64,000 bases of DNA from Methylobacterium sp. Leaf123 (GTDB taxonomy: Bacteria > Pseudomonadota > Alphaproteobacteria > Rhizobiales > Beijerinckiaceae). The stretch's first letter is position 1; every line of letters begins with the position of its first letter. The notes below the pieces were generated by a model. It saw nothing but the letters and a program-made list of their open reading frames with translations. It did not search any database and was not told the origin of the DNA. The stretch lies in the NCBI RefSeq assembly GCF_001423405.1, contig NZ_LMNS01000034.1, positions 124,526 through 188,525 of the forward strand. The letters run 5' to 3'. Of the stretch, positions 17,339 through 25,743 are shown one piece after another. The translations under genes were made by a program, and so were the position numbers.

Positions 17339-17649
17339 AACATCGTTGCGCCGAACCGGATGCTCGTCTGGTTCGGCATGCGAAAATAGGAGAATGAGCG
17401 CCTGGAGCCGTTCCCCGTTGAAAGCCATGGGGAGCGGCTCCGGCGTATTCGGGTCCGAGCATGGTCGCGCACGATCGACCCTGGCAGGAAGCCTCCGCTT
17501 CGGATCGCGGCGGATGTATGCACGGTTGACCCGCGCCGACTTGATCGCTCTGCCGCCGCGCGGCACAGCGGGGGCGCGCCACACCGCCCGCCTCTTCTGC
17601 AGGGCCCCTTGCCGGAAGAGCCGCTCCCTCACGCGAACGATCGGCCGGG
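17339..17649. other. Intergenic stretch with an inverted repeat
   Basis: It holds the hairpin at 17404-17441 (13-base arms with one G-U pair), which may end the Tad-like operon with rho's help or be a dispersed palindrome. No gene is supported here. Confidence 0.45.
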
Positions 17650-18864
17650 ATGCCCGAGACCCACGCCTCCTCCGACCCTGCCCGCGCCGGCGCGGCTCCG
17701 CCCGGCCGGGTCCGCGAGCGCTACGACTCCCTCGTGGCCTCGGGCGCGATCGAGCGCGATCCATCGCAGATCAGGCTCGTCCAGGCGCTCGACCGGCTGG
17801 TGCAGAACCTGGAGCGGCGGCGCCGGGCCAAGAAGGGCAGCGCGCTGGGCTGGCTGTTCGGCCGCAAGGACGACGATGTCGGGCCGCCCAAGGGGCTCTA
17901 CATCTGGGGCTCGGTCGGCCGCGGCAAGACCATGCTGATGGACCTGTTCCACGACGCCGCGCCGGGCCCGAAGCGCCGAGTCCATTTCCACGGCTTCCTC
18001 GCCGACGCGCATGAGCGCATCCACGCCCATCGTCAGGCCCTGAAACGGGGCGAGGTGAAGGGCGACGACCCGATCCCGCCGGTGGCCGAGGCGCTGGCGG
18101 CGGAGGCGACGCTGCTCTGCTTCGACGAGTTCACGGTGACCGACATCGCCGACGCGATGATCCTGGGCCGCCTGTTCGGGGCGCTGTTCAAGCGCGGCGT
18201 AACGGTGGTGGCGACCTCGAACGTCGAGCCAGACCGGCTCTATGAGGGGGGCCTCAACCGGGCGCTGTTCCTGCCTTTCGTGGCGGAGCTGCAGCAGCGG
18301 GTCGAGGTGCTGCGCCTCGATTCCCGCACCGATTTCCGCCTGGAGAAGCTCGGCGGCAGCTCGGTCTACCATGTGCCGGCCGATGCGGCGGCCGATGCCG
18401 CGCTCGACGCCGCCTTCAAGGCGCTCGCGGGGCGCGCGAAGGGCCAACCGAGCACGGTGAAGGTGAAGGGCCGCGCCGTGCCGGTGCCGGAAGAAGCCGG
18501 CGGCGTCGCCCGCTTCAGCTTCGACGACCTGTGCCGCAAGCCGCTCGGCGCCTCCGACTACATGGCGCTGGCCGACAGCTTCCACACCCTGATCGTCTCC
18601 GGCATTCCGGTGATGGGCGAGGCGGAGCGCAACGAGGCCAAGCGCTTCATCACCCTCATCGACACCCTCTACGACGCGCATGTGAAGCTCGTCGCCTCGG
18701 CCGCGGCCGAGCCGACCGAACTCTATACCGCGGGACAGGGCCGCGAGGCCTTCGAGTTCGAGCGCACCGCCTCCCGCCTCATCGAAATGCGTTCCGAGGG
18801 ATATCTCGGCACGCCACATGGGCGGGCACCGTCCGAGTCGAGCGCGGGCCTAGCCGAGACCTGA
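17650..18864 (+). CDS. zapE: ZapE/AFG1-family ATPase, cell division
   Basis: 404 residues. The P-loop is GSVGRGKTMLMDLF, Walker B is LLCFDEFTVTDIADAMI, and the sensor region is VVATSNVEPDRLYEGGLNR. These and FHGFLADAHERIH are hallmarks of the AFG1/ZapE family. In E. coli, ZapE acts at the division ring under stress; mitochondrial Afg1 works in protein quality control. The first 25 residues are low in conservation, so the ATG at 17650 is plausible but not certain. In many alphaproteobacteria this gene sits near mdh and the TCA genes; that is not the case here. Confidence 0.9.
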   Translation: MPETHASSDPARAGAAPPGRVRERYDSLVASGAIERDPSQIRLVQALDRLVQNLERRRRAKKGSALGWLFGRKDDDVGPPKGLYIWGSVGRGKTMLMDLFHDAAPGPKRRVHFHGFLADAHERIHAHRQALKRGEVKGDDPIPPVAEALAAEATLLCFDEFTVTDIADAMILGRLFGALFKRGVTVVATSNVEPDRLYEGGLNRALFLPFVAELQQRVEVLRLDSRTDFRLEKLGGSSVYHVPADAAADAALDAAFKALAGRAKGQPSTVKVKGRAVPVPEEAGGVARFSFDDLCRKPLGASDYMALADSFHTLIVSGIPVMGEAERNEAKRFITLIDTLYDAHVKLVASAAAEPTELYTAGQGREAFEFERTASRLIEMRSEGYLGTPHGRAPSESSAGLAET

Positions 18865-18868
18865 ATCC

Positions 18869-19447
18869 CTACCCTGCCGCCGGATCGGCACCGGGCTTCA
18901 CCCGCGGCAGCGGCCGGCTGAGATAGGGCGAGCCGGGCACCAGAAAGCGCCAGGGGGCCTCGACCCCGCGGCTGATGCCGATGCGGGTCGTCGCCGCGAC
19001 CGGCATCGGCCGCTCCGGCGCCGCCCAGGCGAAGGGCGCGCGGTCGAGGGGCAGGCCATCCTGCGACAGGTCGATGCCGAGCGCCTGGGCGAGCCGGCCC
19101 GGCCCGGCACAGAGGAGGCGCGGCGCGTCGAGCCCGCGGCGGGCCCGCATCGTCTCCAGACCCTCATTCGGTTCGAGCGCGCGCAGCAGGACGGCGCTGC
19201 CGGTCTCGCAGACGAGGTTGAGGCACCAGTGCAGGCCGTAGGAGCGGTAGACGTAAGCGCGCGCCGGCGGCCCGAACATGCTGGCGTTGCGCCGCGTCGG
19301 CCCGGCGAAGCTGTGCGAGGCCGGATCGCTCCGGTCGTAGGCCTCGGTCTCGACGATGAGGCCGCCGACACCGTCCACGAACAGCCCGTGGCCGATCAGT
19401 TCGGCGGCGACGGTCGCGGCGGGTCGGTCGAAGAAGGCCGGGTTCAT
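18869..19447 (-). CDS. DNA-3-methyladenine glycosylase (AAG/Mpg family)
   Basis: 192 residues. AAG enzymes flip and excise alkylated and deaminated purines. Family marks are the catalytic Glu in IVETEAYDRSDPASHSF, then GPTRRNASMFGPPARAYVYRSYGLH, the Tyr-bearing segment that intercalates in DNA, and AVLLRALEPNEG. The ATG at 19447 (MNPAFFDRPAATVAAELIG) matches the usual start; the longer frame to 19576 runs into rnhA. It lies 19 bases after rnhA on the same strand, so the two are probably cotranscribed. Confidence 0.92.
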   Translation of the reverse strand: MNPAFFDRPAATVAAELIGHGLFVDGVGGLIVETEAYDRSDPASHSFAGPTRRNASMFGPPARAYVYRSYGLHWCLNLVCETGSAVLLRALEPNEGLETMRARRGLDAPRLLCAGPGRLAQALGIDLSQDGLPLDRAPFAWAAPERPMPVAATTRIGISRGVEAPWRFLVPGSPYLSRPLPRVKPGADPAAG

Positions 19448-19466
19448 CGCGCCCGCCTCCGCCCGG

Positions 19467-20195
19467 TCAGGACGCCTTCTGCAGTTCGGCCCGAACACGG
19501 GCGACACCCGGCGGCTTGAGTTCGAGCGCCAGCCGCACGGCGTCTTCGAGATAGGCCTGGGGGGTGATCCCGGCACGACCGGCCGCCCGCGACAGGGCGT
19601 TGGCCAGATCCGCGCTCAACGCCACCTGCACCGTCTTGGCTGGCACCGGCTGCGCCGCTTGCAAAGGCTGCGCCGCCTGCACAGGCTGCGTCGGAGCCGG
19701 CGCTGGCGCCAGTCCGGCATCGGCCGGCGGGAGCGTCGTTTCGCCCGATGCCTTCCCAGTCAGGGCCTCGCGCCGACCGAGGGTGGCGAGGCGGTCGGCG
19801 CGCTCGTTGCCGGCCTCGCCGGCATGGCCGCGCACCCAGGTCCAGCGCACGTCGCGAGAGGCGGCCAGGGCGTCGAGGCGCTGCATCAGGTCGATATTCT
19901 TCACCGGCCCCGTGGCGGTGCGCCAGCCCCGCGCCTTCCAGCCGCGCATCCACTCGGTGACGGATTTGACTACGTATTGGCTGTCGCAGCGCATCTCGAT
20001 CGCGGCGCCCTCGGGGAAATGCTCCAGGGCGCGGATCGCGGCGGTCAGCTCCATGCGGTTGTTGGTGGTGGCACGCTCGCCGCCATACAGCTCGATCGTG
20101 CCGGAGGGCGCCTGGATCACCGCGCCCCAGCCGCCGGGGCCGGGATTGGGGTCGCAGCCGCCATCCGCATAGACGATGGTTCGCATCGGTCCCAT
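19467..20195 (-). CDS. rnhA: Ribonuclease HI with C-terminal extension
   Basis: 242 residues, compared with about 150 for a standard RNase HI. The enzyme domain is intact: Asp11 (YADGGCDPNPGPGGW), Glu49 (NRMELTAA), Asp71 (RCDSQYV) and Asp134 (GNERADRLA), with His124 in VRGHAGEAG. It removes RNA from RNA-DNA hybrids. Residues 150-200 form a Pro/Ala/Gln-rich linker with repeats of QAAQP. The last 40 residues (VALSADLANALSRAAGRAG...) look like a small helical ribbon-helix-helix-type module. Starts at 20195 or 20186 are both possible. Confidence 0.92.
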   Translation of the reverse strand: MGPMRTIVYADGGCDPNPGPGGWGAVIQAPSGTIELYGGERATTNNRMELTAAIRALEHFPEGAAIEMRCDSQYVVKSVTEWMRGWKARGWRTATGPVKNIDLMQRLDALAASRDVRWTWVRGHAGEAGNERADRLATLGRREALTGKASGETTLPPADAGLAPAPAPTQPVQAAQPLQAAQPVPAKTVQVALSADLANALSRAAGRAGITPQAYLEDAVRLALELKPPGVARVRAELQKAS

Positions 20196-20247
20196 TCGCT
20201 TTCAGCCCTGTGCCTGCCGTTTCCGGACCGGGGCTAATACACGCCAG

Positions 20248-21036
20248 CTAATATTTGGCCACGACCGGCGCGGCCAAAACCGCCTGCGCCGACGGCTCGC
20301 CGATGAGACCGCAGCGGGCGGCCGCGTCCGGCGGCAGCAGCGGGTCGAGGAGCCCGCGCCGTCCTTCGAGGAAGGCGAGCGCCTGCTCGGCCGAGGCCGC
20401 CTCGCGGCCGGGCATCTCGATCAGAAAATGCTCGAGCGCGTAGCGGTAGCGGGCGATGCGCAGGGATGTTTCCAGGCGCACCCACGCCACGAGGCAGCGA
20501 TTCTCGGCAACCCGCATCGCGGCCTGCCGCACGTCCCGATCGTCGAGGCTCTTCGAGAACGGCAGGGCCCGCAGGCGCACCCCGTCCGCGTCGAAGACAC
20601 GTCCGGCGACGGCGGCGAAGATCGGGATCAGCCGGCCATCGGCGACCGCGTCGTCCGACAACCTGCGGTAGCGAGAGTAGGGAGAGCGAAACGCCTCGGC
20701 GATCAAATCGTTGTGATAGGCGGGAAGATCATCGTGCCGCCAATGCGGCGGCAGCACCCGGGCTCGGGTCAGGTTCGCGAGCGCGTCGAGGAAGGCGGCC
20801 TGGCCGTCGGCGGGCATCAGAAACCGCCAGGCACGATCGCGCAGAATCGTCTCGTCGTCGGTGAGCGGAAAGGCCGAAGCCGGCGCGCCGCGTTCGTAGG
20901 CGGCCACGGTCCCCGTGGTCTCGATCAGGCGGTTCCAGGCGCTCGGCGCCGGGCGACCGAAATTACCCTCCTGCGCACAGGCGCCCGGCAGCAGGGCCAG
21001 AAGCAAGCACGCGGATCGAGAACCGGCGCGCGTCAC
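20248..21036 (-). CDS. Predicted lipoprotein of unknown function
   Basis: 262 residues. The signal RSACLLLALLPGAC has a lipobox with the modified Cys at residue 20. The mature domain is mostly helical, with stretches such as DRAWRFLMPADGQAAFLDAL, RSPYSRYRRLSDDA and ALEHFLIEMPGREA. I recognise no named domain, though similar exported proteins occur in Rhizobiales. The GTG at 21036 overlaps the stop of the upstream small gene by four bases (GTGA), which decides the start. The pair forms a translationally coupled unit. Confidence 0.68.
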   Translation of the reverse strand: MTRAGSRSACLLLALLPGACAQEGNFGRPAPSAWNRLIETTGTVAAYERGAPASAFPLTDDETILRDRAWRFLMPADGQAAFLDALANLTRARVLPPHWRHDDLPAYHNDLIAEAFRSPYSRYRRLSDDAVADGRLIPIFAAVAGRVFDADGVRLRALPFSKSLDDRDVRQAAMRVAENRCLVAWVRLETSLRIARYRYALEHFLIEMPGREAASAEQALAFLEGRRGLLDPLLPPDAAARCGLIGEPSAQAVLAAPVVAKY

Positions 21037-21272
21037 GAGCGGCGGCGGCGCGGAACCGGCAGAGCCTCCGCCTCCGGCATCCGCTCGTAGCGTACGCCCA
21101 TGAACAGCAGGATCTGGCCGCGCGGCGCATCGTCCGCCTCGCGGCGGAAGCGGCGGGTCGTCGCGGGGGTGAAGGGCACGACGGAGCCGGTCGCACCGCT
21201 CTCCCGGTCGCCGAGCTTCGCTGCGGGAGCGGAAGAGGACGTCGTGAAGGGGGCGGTCGTTGAGGGCGTCAT
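21033..21272 (-). CDS. Small conserved protein of unknown function
   Basis: 79 residues starting at ATG 21272 (MTPSTTAPFTT). The C-terminal half, PRGQILLFMGVRYERMPE, is a motif I associate with short conserved alphaproteobacterial proteins; the N-terminus is Ser/Thr-rich and probably flexible. There is no signal peptide. Its stop is fused to the start of the lipoprotein gene through a GTGA overlap, implying linked production. Function unknown. Confidence 0.6.
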   Translation of the reverse strand: MTPSTTAPFTTSSSAPAAKLGDRESGATGSVVPFTPATTRRFRREADDAPRGQILLFMGVRYERMPEAEALPVPRRRRS

Positions 21273-21460
21273 GGGCCTGTCCCGTCGATGTGTGTGGCGG
21301 CCGGCTCCCGCCCTGCGGCCTCCCGGAGCGGGCAGGCAGCATGAGCGAGCGCTCGTCGTGAGCGGGACGGGCCCGCCCCGGCCGGGCGATCTCAAGCGAA
21401 GCTCAGCACGACGTGGTTAACGGAGTGTTTCAACGCACCCCGCATTCGGCGTTCGTCAGC

Positions 21461-21590
21461 CGCCATGGGCGAGCTCGGCGGGACCTGTTTCACGGACGGC
21501 ACGGTCCTTGCAAACTTGCCCCTGCCCATGGCGGGCGTTTCCTCCCTCGACTTCGGCCCCGCGCGATCACGCTGCGGGGCCGTTTCTTTG
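21461..21590 (+). ncRNA. Candidate structured small RNA or leader ending in a terminator
   Basis: CGCCATGGGC (21461-21470) pairs perfectly with GCCCATGGCG (21524-21533) and encloses a second stem, GGACC (21481-21485) with GGTCC (21503-21507). Downstream, CGGCCCCGC (21554-21562) pairs with GCGGGGCCG (21574-21582), followed by TTTCTTT. No plus-strand gene lies within 1.4 kb upstream that this terminator could serve. A short untranslated transcript, or a leader of the small Cys-rich protein gene at 21737, is therefore a good guess. I do not recognise a known RNA family. Confidence 0.4.
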
Positions 21591-21736
21591 TCGGGCGGGT
21601 TTTCTCGGGCTACGCCGGAGGCCCAGGCCGGCGCGAGCGGGCGGGTGCAACGGTGGCGTGCTGCGCTTGCTAACAAGGGGGGATGCCCGATATGCGGAGC
21701 CAACCCAACTTTGATCGAGCGTAAGGACAAGGCAGG

Positions 21737-22042
21737 ATGCGTCCGGACTTCTCACGATTCGGCAGCCCGGCGCGCGGGGTGTCCGCGGCCCTGAAACTGG
21801 CGCCTCTCGCTCTGCTGGCTCTGGTGGCGGCAAGCCCGGCCCAGGCTCAGCGCGAGGACCAGGGGCTGCAACTCGGCTGCGCCAACGACTACTTCCGGCT
21901 CTGCGCCGGCGTCGATCCGAACAGCCAGGATGCCGATGCCTGCATGACCCGCAACCGCTCGCGCCTCTCGCCCGAGTGCAAGTCCGCCATCAGCGACTAC
22001 GACCGGCGCAGCGGCGGCTCGCAGACCCGCGGCCAGCGCTAA
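21737..22042 (+). CDS. Small secreted cysteine-rich-repeat protein
   Basis: 101 residues with a signal peptide (LKLAPLALLALVAASPAQAQ). The mature part, LGCANDYFRLCAGVDP...DACMTRNRSRLSPECKSAI, has the C-x(6)-C-x(12-13)-C-x(11)-C spacing of the bacterial cysteine-rich repeat related to the GLG1/FGFR repeat. Other alphaproteobacteria carry such short secreted proteins. It probably forms two disulfides in the periplasm. The role is unknown. The gene stands 194 bases upstream of gshB. Confidence 0.7.
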   Translation: MRPDFSRFGSPARGVSAALKLAPLALLALVAASPAQAQREDQGLQLGCANDYFRLCAGVDPNSQDADACMTRNRSRLSPECKSAISDYDRRSGGSQTRGQR

Positions 22043-22229
22043 CGGCACCGCTCCGGCTGCCTCACGGAACACCCACGCGCTGAGTCTCTCTGCTTCGGCG
22101 GTGCAGCAGGCGCCGGGTGCGAGGCATTCGGGTTTCGGTCCCCTCAGAGGACCGATCGGAACGGAGCGGGCTCGCTGAGAGCCCGCGGTTTCGCCCGCTG
22201 TTTTGGCGGAACGCGCAGCAATATCGGGG

Positions 22230-23198
22230 ATGAGCATGGCGTTGACCGTCGCGGTTCAGATGGACCCGATCCAGTCGATCCGCATCGCGGGCGACACCAC
22301 CTTCGGCCTGATGCTGGAAGCGCAGGCGCGGGGTCACAGCCTCTACACCTATACGCCGGACCGGCTCTCGATGCAGGGCCGACTGGTCACGGCCTACCCC
22401 CAGCCTGTGACGGTGCAGGATGTCGAGGGCGCGCATGCGAGTCTCGGGGCCCCGGAGCGCATCGACCTCGCCGAAGTCGACGTGGTGCTGATGCGCCAGG
22501 ATCCGCCCTTCGACATGGCCTATGTCACGGCCACGCACATGCTGGAGAAGATCGCCGGGCGCACCCTGGTGGTCAACGATCCGGCCGAGGTCCGGAACGC
22601 GCCGGAGAAGCTGTTCGTCCTCGATTTCCCCGAATTGATGCCGCCGACCCTGATCTCCCGCGACCGCGCCGAGATCGAGGCCTTCCGCAAGGAGCACGGC
22701 ACGGTCGCGATGAAGCCGCTGCACGGGCATGGCGGCGCAGCGGTGTTCCGGGTCACGGAGGAGGATCCGAACTTCGGCTCGATGTTCGACCTGTTCACCG
22801 CCACCTTCCGCGAGCAGTGGGTGGTGCAGCGCTTCCTGGAAAAGATCACCGAGGGCGACAAGCGCATCATCCTCGTGGACGGCGAGCCGATGGGCGCGAT
22901 CAACCGCGTGCCGGCCAAGGGCGACATCCGCTCCAACATGGTCCGCGGCGGTGCGGCCGGCGCCTCCGACTTGACCGAGCGGGAGCGCGAGATCTGCGCT
23001 ACCATCGGGCCGGAGTTGAGACGCCGCGGCCTGATCCTCGTCGGCATCGACGTGATCGACGGTCATCTCACCGAGATCAACGTCACCTCCCCCACCGGCA
23101 TCCGCACCATCAAGCGGCTCGGCGGCCCCGATCTCGCGGTCTCGGTCTGGGATGCGATCGAGGTGCGGCTCGCCGCCCGCCGCAGCGTCGGCGGCTGA
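22230..23198 (+). CDS. gshB: Glutathione synthetase
   Basis: 322 residues. The enzyme joins gamma-glutamylcysteine and glycine using ATP. The N-terminal domain has AVQMDPIQSI and VDVVLMRQDPPFDMAYVTAT. The ATP-grasp part has VAMKPLHGHGGAAVFR, IILVDGEPMGAINRVP and DIRSNMVRGG, and the C-terminal loop is DGHLTEINVTSPTGIR. All are standard for GshB. The ATG at 22230 or 22236 is likely; the frame opens earlier at 22203 without conservation. A perfect nine-base hairpin with a GAAG loop lies just after the stop (23205-23226), without a T run. Confidence 0.95.
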   Translation: MSMALTVAVQMDPIQSIRIAGDTTFGLMLEAQARGHSLYTYTPDRLSMQGRLVTAYPQPVTVQDVEGAHASLGAPERIDLAEVDVVLMRQDPPFDMAYVTATHMLEKIAGRTLVVNDPAEVRNAPEKLFVLDFPELMPPTLISRDRAEIEAFRKEHGTVAMKPLHGHGGAAVFRVTEEDPNFGSMFDLFTATFREQWVVQRFLEKITEGDKRIILVDGEPMGAINRVPAKGDIRSNMVRGGAAGASDLTEREREICATIGPELRRRGLILVGIDVIDGHLTEINVTSPTGIRTIKRLGGPDLAVSVWDAIEVRLAARRSVGG

Positions 23199-23256
23199 CG
23201 GTCCTCCGAGACGGAAGCGTCTCGGACAACCGGCCTTCCCCCATCGCGATCGCCCC

Positions 23257-23412
23257 CTACCGAAACACCGGTAGCCCCGAGCCGATCAGGGCGAGGCCGG
23301 CGATCAGCAGAAGGCCGGCCAGGGTTTCGGCCAAAGCCGCGCGCGCGCCGAAGCGGTGCGCCTGAGCCGCCAGCCCGACACCCGCGACAAGACAAGCGGT
23401 GCTCGCGACCAT
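23257..23412 (-). CDS. Small predicted membrane protein
   Basis: 51 residues from ATG 23412, with two hydrophobic stretches: VASTACLVAGVGLAAQAH and LAGLLLIAGLALIGSGLP. It resembles the short two-helix membrane proteins common in this order, but I cannot name it. Composition and hydrophobic pattern are the only support; no clear ribosome site is seen. It lies convergent to gshB. Confidence 0.4.
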   Translation of the reverse strand: MVASTACLVAGVGLAAQAHRFGARAALAETLAGLLLIAGLALIGSGLPVFR

Positions 23413-24069
23413 CAGCACAGGCGATCCAGCGGACGGACGATAGCCGGACCTGCAAGACAGGCGCTGCCTGGCCCCACCCCGAGGGAACGGACGGAGGCAG
23501 GGACGCAATCCGCCGGGGGCTGTCCCGGCGGATATGCAGTTCGGCATGAGGCTGACGATTCGAACATCGATCTCGGCATCGGACTGTTCCCGCCCCATCC
23601 GCGGAAGCCGATGGCAGCGCGAAGACATGAGGGATCGCGGGCGCGCCGCGTGGCGCAGGCCATTACGTGTCAGGGGGGCAAAAGGTTTGCCCGGCGCGCT
23701 TCTGACAGCCGTCCCCGTCATCGCCGCCTCGGGCCCATGCGCTTTAGTGCATCGGCACTTTATTCGATCAGGATTTTTGGATCATTCCAACGGCGATACA
23801 CAGTTCCATACGGACGATTGCGGAACAGGGCGCACGTGGCAACACTGGAAACAAATCTCATAAATCGATCCGTCGATAGGCAGCGCGCGTCAAGATTATA
23901 TTCGCCCGGCCACGCGGCGGCTGTGAAGGCGATACAACGGGGTAATTTGGCAAATTGAAGACTCACTGAATTGCTCTTGCCGGTTCATAAGCGAAACAGC
24001 AGAATATTCGGCCGTTCTGTTACAATTTAAAAGTGAAGCCGTCTAAACCCATACCCGTCGAATCCCGAA
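23413..24069. other. Intergenic stretch, AT-rich in its second half
   Basis: No convincing gene. From about 23740 the sequence becomes clearly AT-richer. A 40-codon frame at 23836-23958 (GTG start, MATLETNLIN) is preceded by CGGAACAGGGCGCACGTG, an 18-base segment that occurs identically at 31385-31402 around the proposed dusA start. It may be a tiny gene or a decayed remnant. Confidence 0.4.
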
Positions 24070-25647
24070 TCACGCCTCGCCTCGCGGCGTCGCATTGAGT
24101 TCGGCCCAATCGAGTTCTTCTTCCAGCACGAGATAGGCGTCGTCGCCGATCCGGCCGTTCCGGCGCAGGGTCAGGAGACGGTCGCGGGCGGCGTGAATCG
24201 CGCGGCGGCGGGGCTCGTCGGTCGGCAGCCCTTCCGGGGCGAGGCCCTCCTCATGCGCCTCGGCCTGGGCCAGCGCGGCATGGAACTCACGGCGCAGGGC
24301 ATCCGCCGCCTCCGAATGGTCGTCCTTCAGGGCCTCGACCGCGGCGCCGTAGGCCTCGGCCCGCGCCCGGCCGACCTCGCGGCCGACCGGATCGCTATCC
24401 TCCAGCCCGAGCCAGCCCAGGATCGGACGCAGGCTCAAGCCCTGGACCACGAGCGTCCCGATCACCACGCAAAAGGCCGTGAGCACGATCAGGTCGCGAT
24501 AGGGAAACGCGCCACCCTCAGGTCCGCCCTCGGGCAGGGCCAAAGCCGTGGCGATGGTGACGAGGCCGCGCATCCCCGACCACGAGACGGCAAAGCCGGC
24601 ACCAAGGCCGAGATCGCGGGCCGGGCCGTGATCGTCCGGCGGATCGGAGGCGACGCCGAAGCCGACATGGCGGATGGCGCTCGCCGGCAGCACCCAGGCG
24701 ATGCGAACGAGGATCACGGTGACGACCACGGCCCCGGCCACGGAGGCGTAGGCGAATTCCTGCTCCGGCGACATCCGCGCCAGAATCGGCCCGATCTGCT
24801 CGCCGATCAGCACGAAGGCGAGGACGTTGAGCACGAAGATCGCCGTTGCCCAGACCGCGTTCGAGATCACCCGCGGGCGCGGCGAGGTCTGGCCGGGGGC
24901 GAGGCGGGCAACCGTGATCGCGAAGCTCACAACGGTGAGCACCCCGGACAGCTCCATCGCCTCGGCGGCGATCCAGAGGCCGAAGGCGGCCGCGAACTGC
25001 AAGACGATAACGCTGGCCGGCTCATCGATGCGGCGCAGGATCCGCAGGTAGGCGAGCGCGGCGAGCGGCCCTGCCACGAGGCTGCCGACGACACCGATCA
25101 GGAAGGCCGGCGCCACCTCGGCGAAGGCGAAATGGCCGGTCATCGCCGCCGCCACGCCGAGCCGGTAGATCAGCAGCGAGGCGGCGTCGTTCAGCAGACT
25201 CTCGCCGCGCAGGATCGTCGCGAGACGGTGCGGCAGGGAGACGTGACCGAGCACCGACAGCGCCGCCACGGCATCCGGCGGGGCCACGATGGCACCGAGC
25301 ACGATGGCGGCGGCCAGCGGCATGTCCGGCACCAGCCACAGCGCGACCCCCGCGACCGCTGCGGTGGTCGCCGCCACCGCGCCGACGGCGAGCCCGGCAA
25401 TCGGGCGGGCATTGCGCAGGAGATCGCGCAGCGAGGTGCTGTAGCCGGCATCCATCAGCACCGGCGCGAGGAACAGGGCGAGCGCCAGTTCCGGATCGAG
25501 CGTCAGGCTCGGCACGCCGGGCACGAAGGCGAGGCCGACGCCGCCCAGGGCCAGGAAGGCGGGATAGGGCGCGCGCAGGCGCCGCGCCAGGGCAGCGAGC
25601 AGAACCGCGCCGACCAAGACGCCGACGATCCAGTGGAACACGAACAT
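24070..25647 (-). CDS. Na+/H+ antiporter, CPA1 family
   Basis: 525 residues with about twelve membrane helices, then a C-terminal cytoplasmic tail of about 110 charged residues (from GLEDSDPVGREVGR). The ion-path motif in the fifth helix reads VAPPDAVAA and is followed by RGESLLNDAASLLIY, both typical of NhaP/CPA1 exchangers. It would expel Na+ or K+ in exchange for protons at the inner membrane, giving pH and salt tolerance. The ATG start fits the first helix directly. It is single, with the amidase gene upstream on the same strand about 96 bases away. Confidence 0.88.
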   Translation of the reverse strand: MFVFHWIVGVLVGAVLLAALARRLRAPYPAFLALGGVGLAFVPGVPSLTLDPELALALFLAPVLMDAGYSTSLRDLLRNARPIAGLAVGAVAATTAAVAGVALWLVPDMPLAAAIVLGAIVAPPDAVAALSVLGHVSLPHRLATILRGESLLNDAASLLIYRLGVAAAMTGHFAFAEVAPAFLIGVVGSLVAGPLAALAYLRILRRIDEPASVIVLQFAAAFGLWIAAEAMELSGVLTVVSFAITVARLAPGQTSPRPRVISNAVWATAIFVLNVLAFVLIGEQIGPILARMSPEQEFAYASVAGAVVVTVILVRIAWVLPASAIRHVGFGVASDPPDDHGPARDLGLGAGFAVSWSGMRGLVTIATALALPEGGPEGGAFPYRDLIVLTAFCVVIGTLVVQGLSLRPILGWLGLEDSDPVGREVGRARAEAYGAAVEALKDDHSEAADALRREFHAALAQAEAHEEGLAPEGLPTDEPRRRAIHAARDRLLTLRRNGRIGDDAYLVLEEELDWAELNATPRGEA

Positions 25648-25743
25648 GAAAGGAAACGGACCCGACGTGCCCCCGTGCCAATGACGGTGGCAACGGAACG
25701 CCCGGCGACCGGAATTCTTTCCGAAATCCGCGGCGGGCCGGAT

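Noticed and set aside
21465..21794. A 109-codon frame running through the candidate RNA
   Set aside because: It crosses a terminator-like hairpin and overlaps the start of the Cys-rich secreted protein in another frame. The sequence is better explained by RNA structure.
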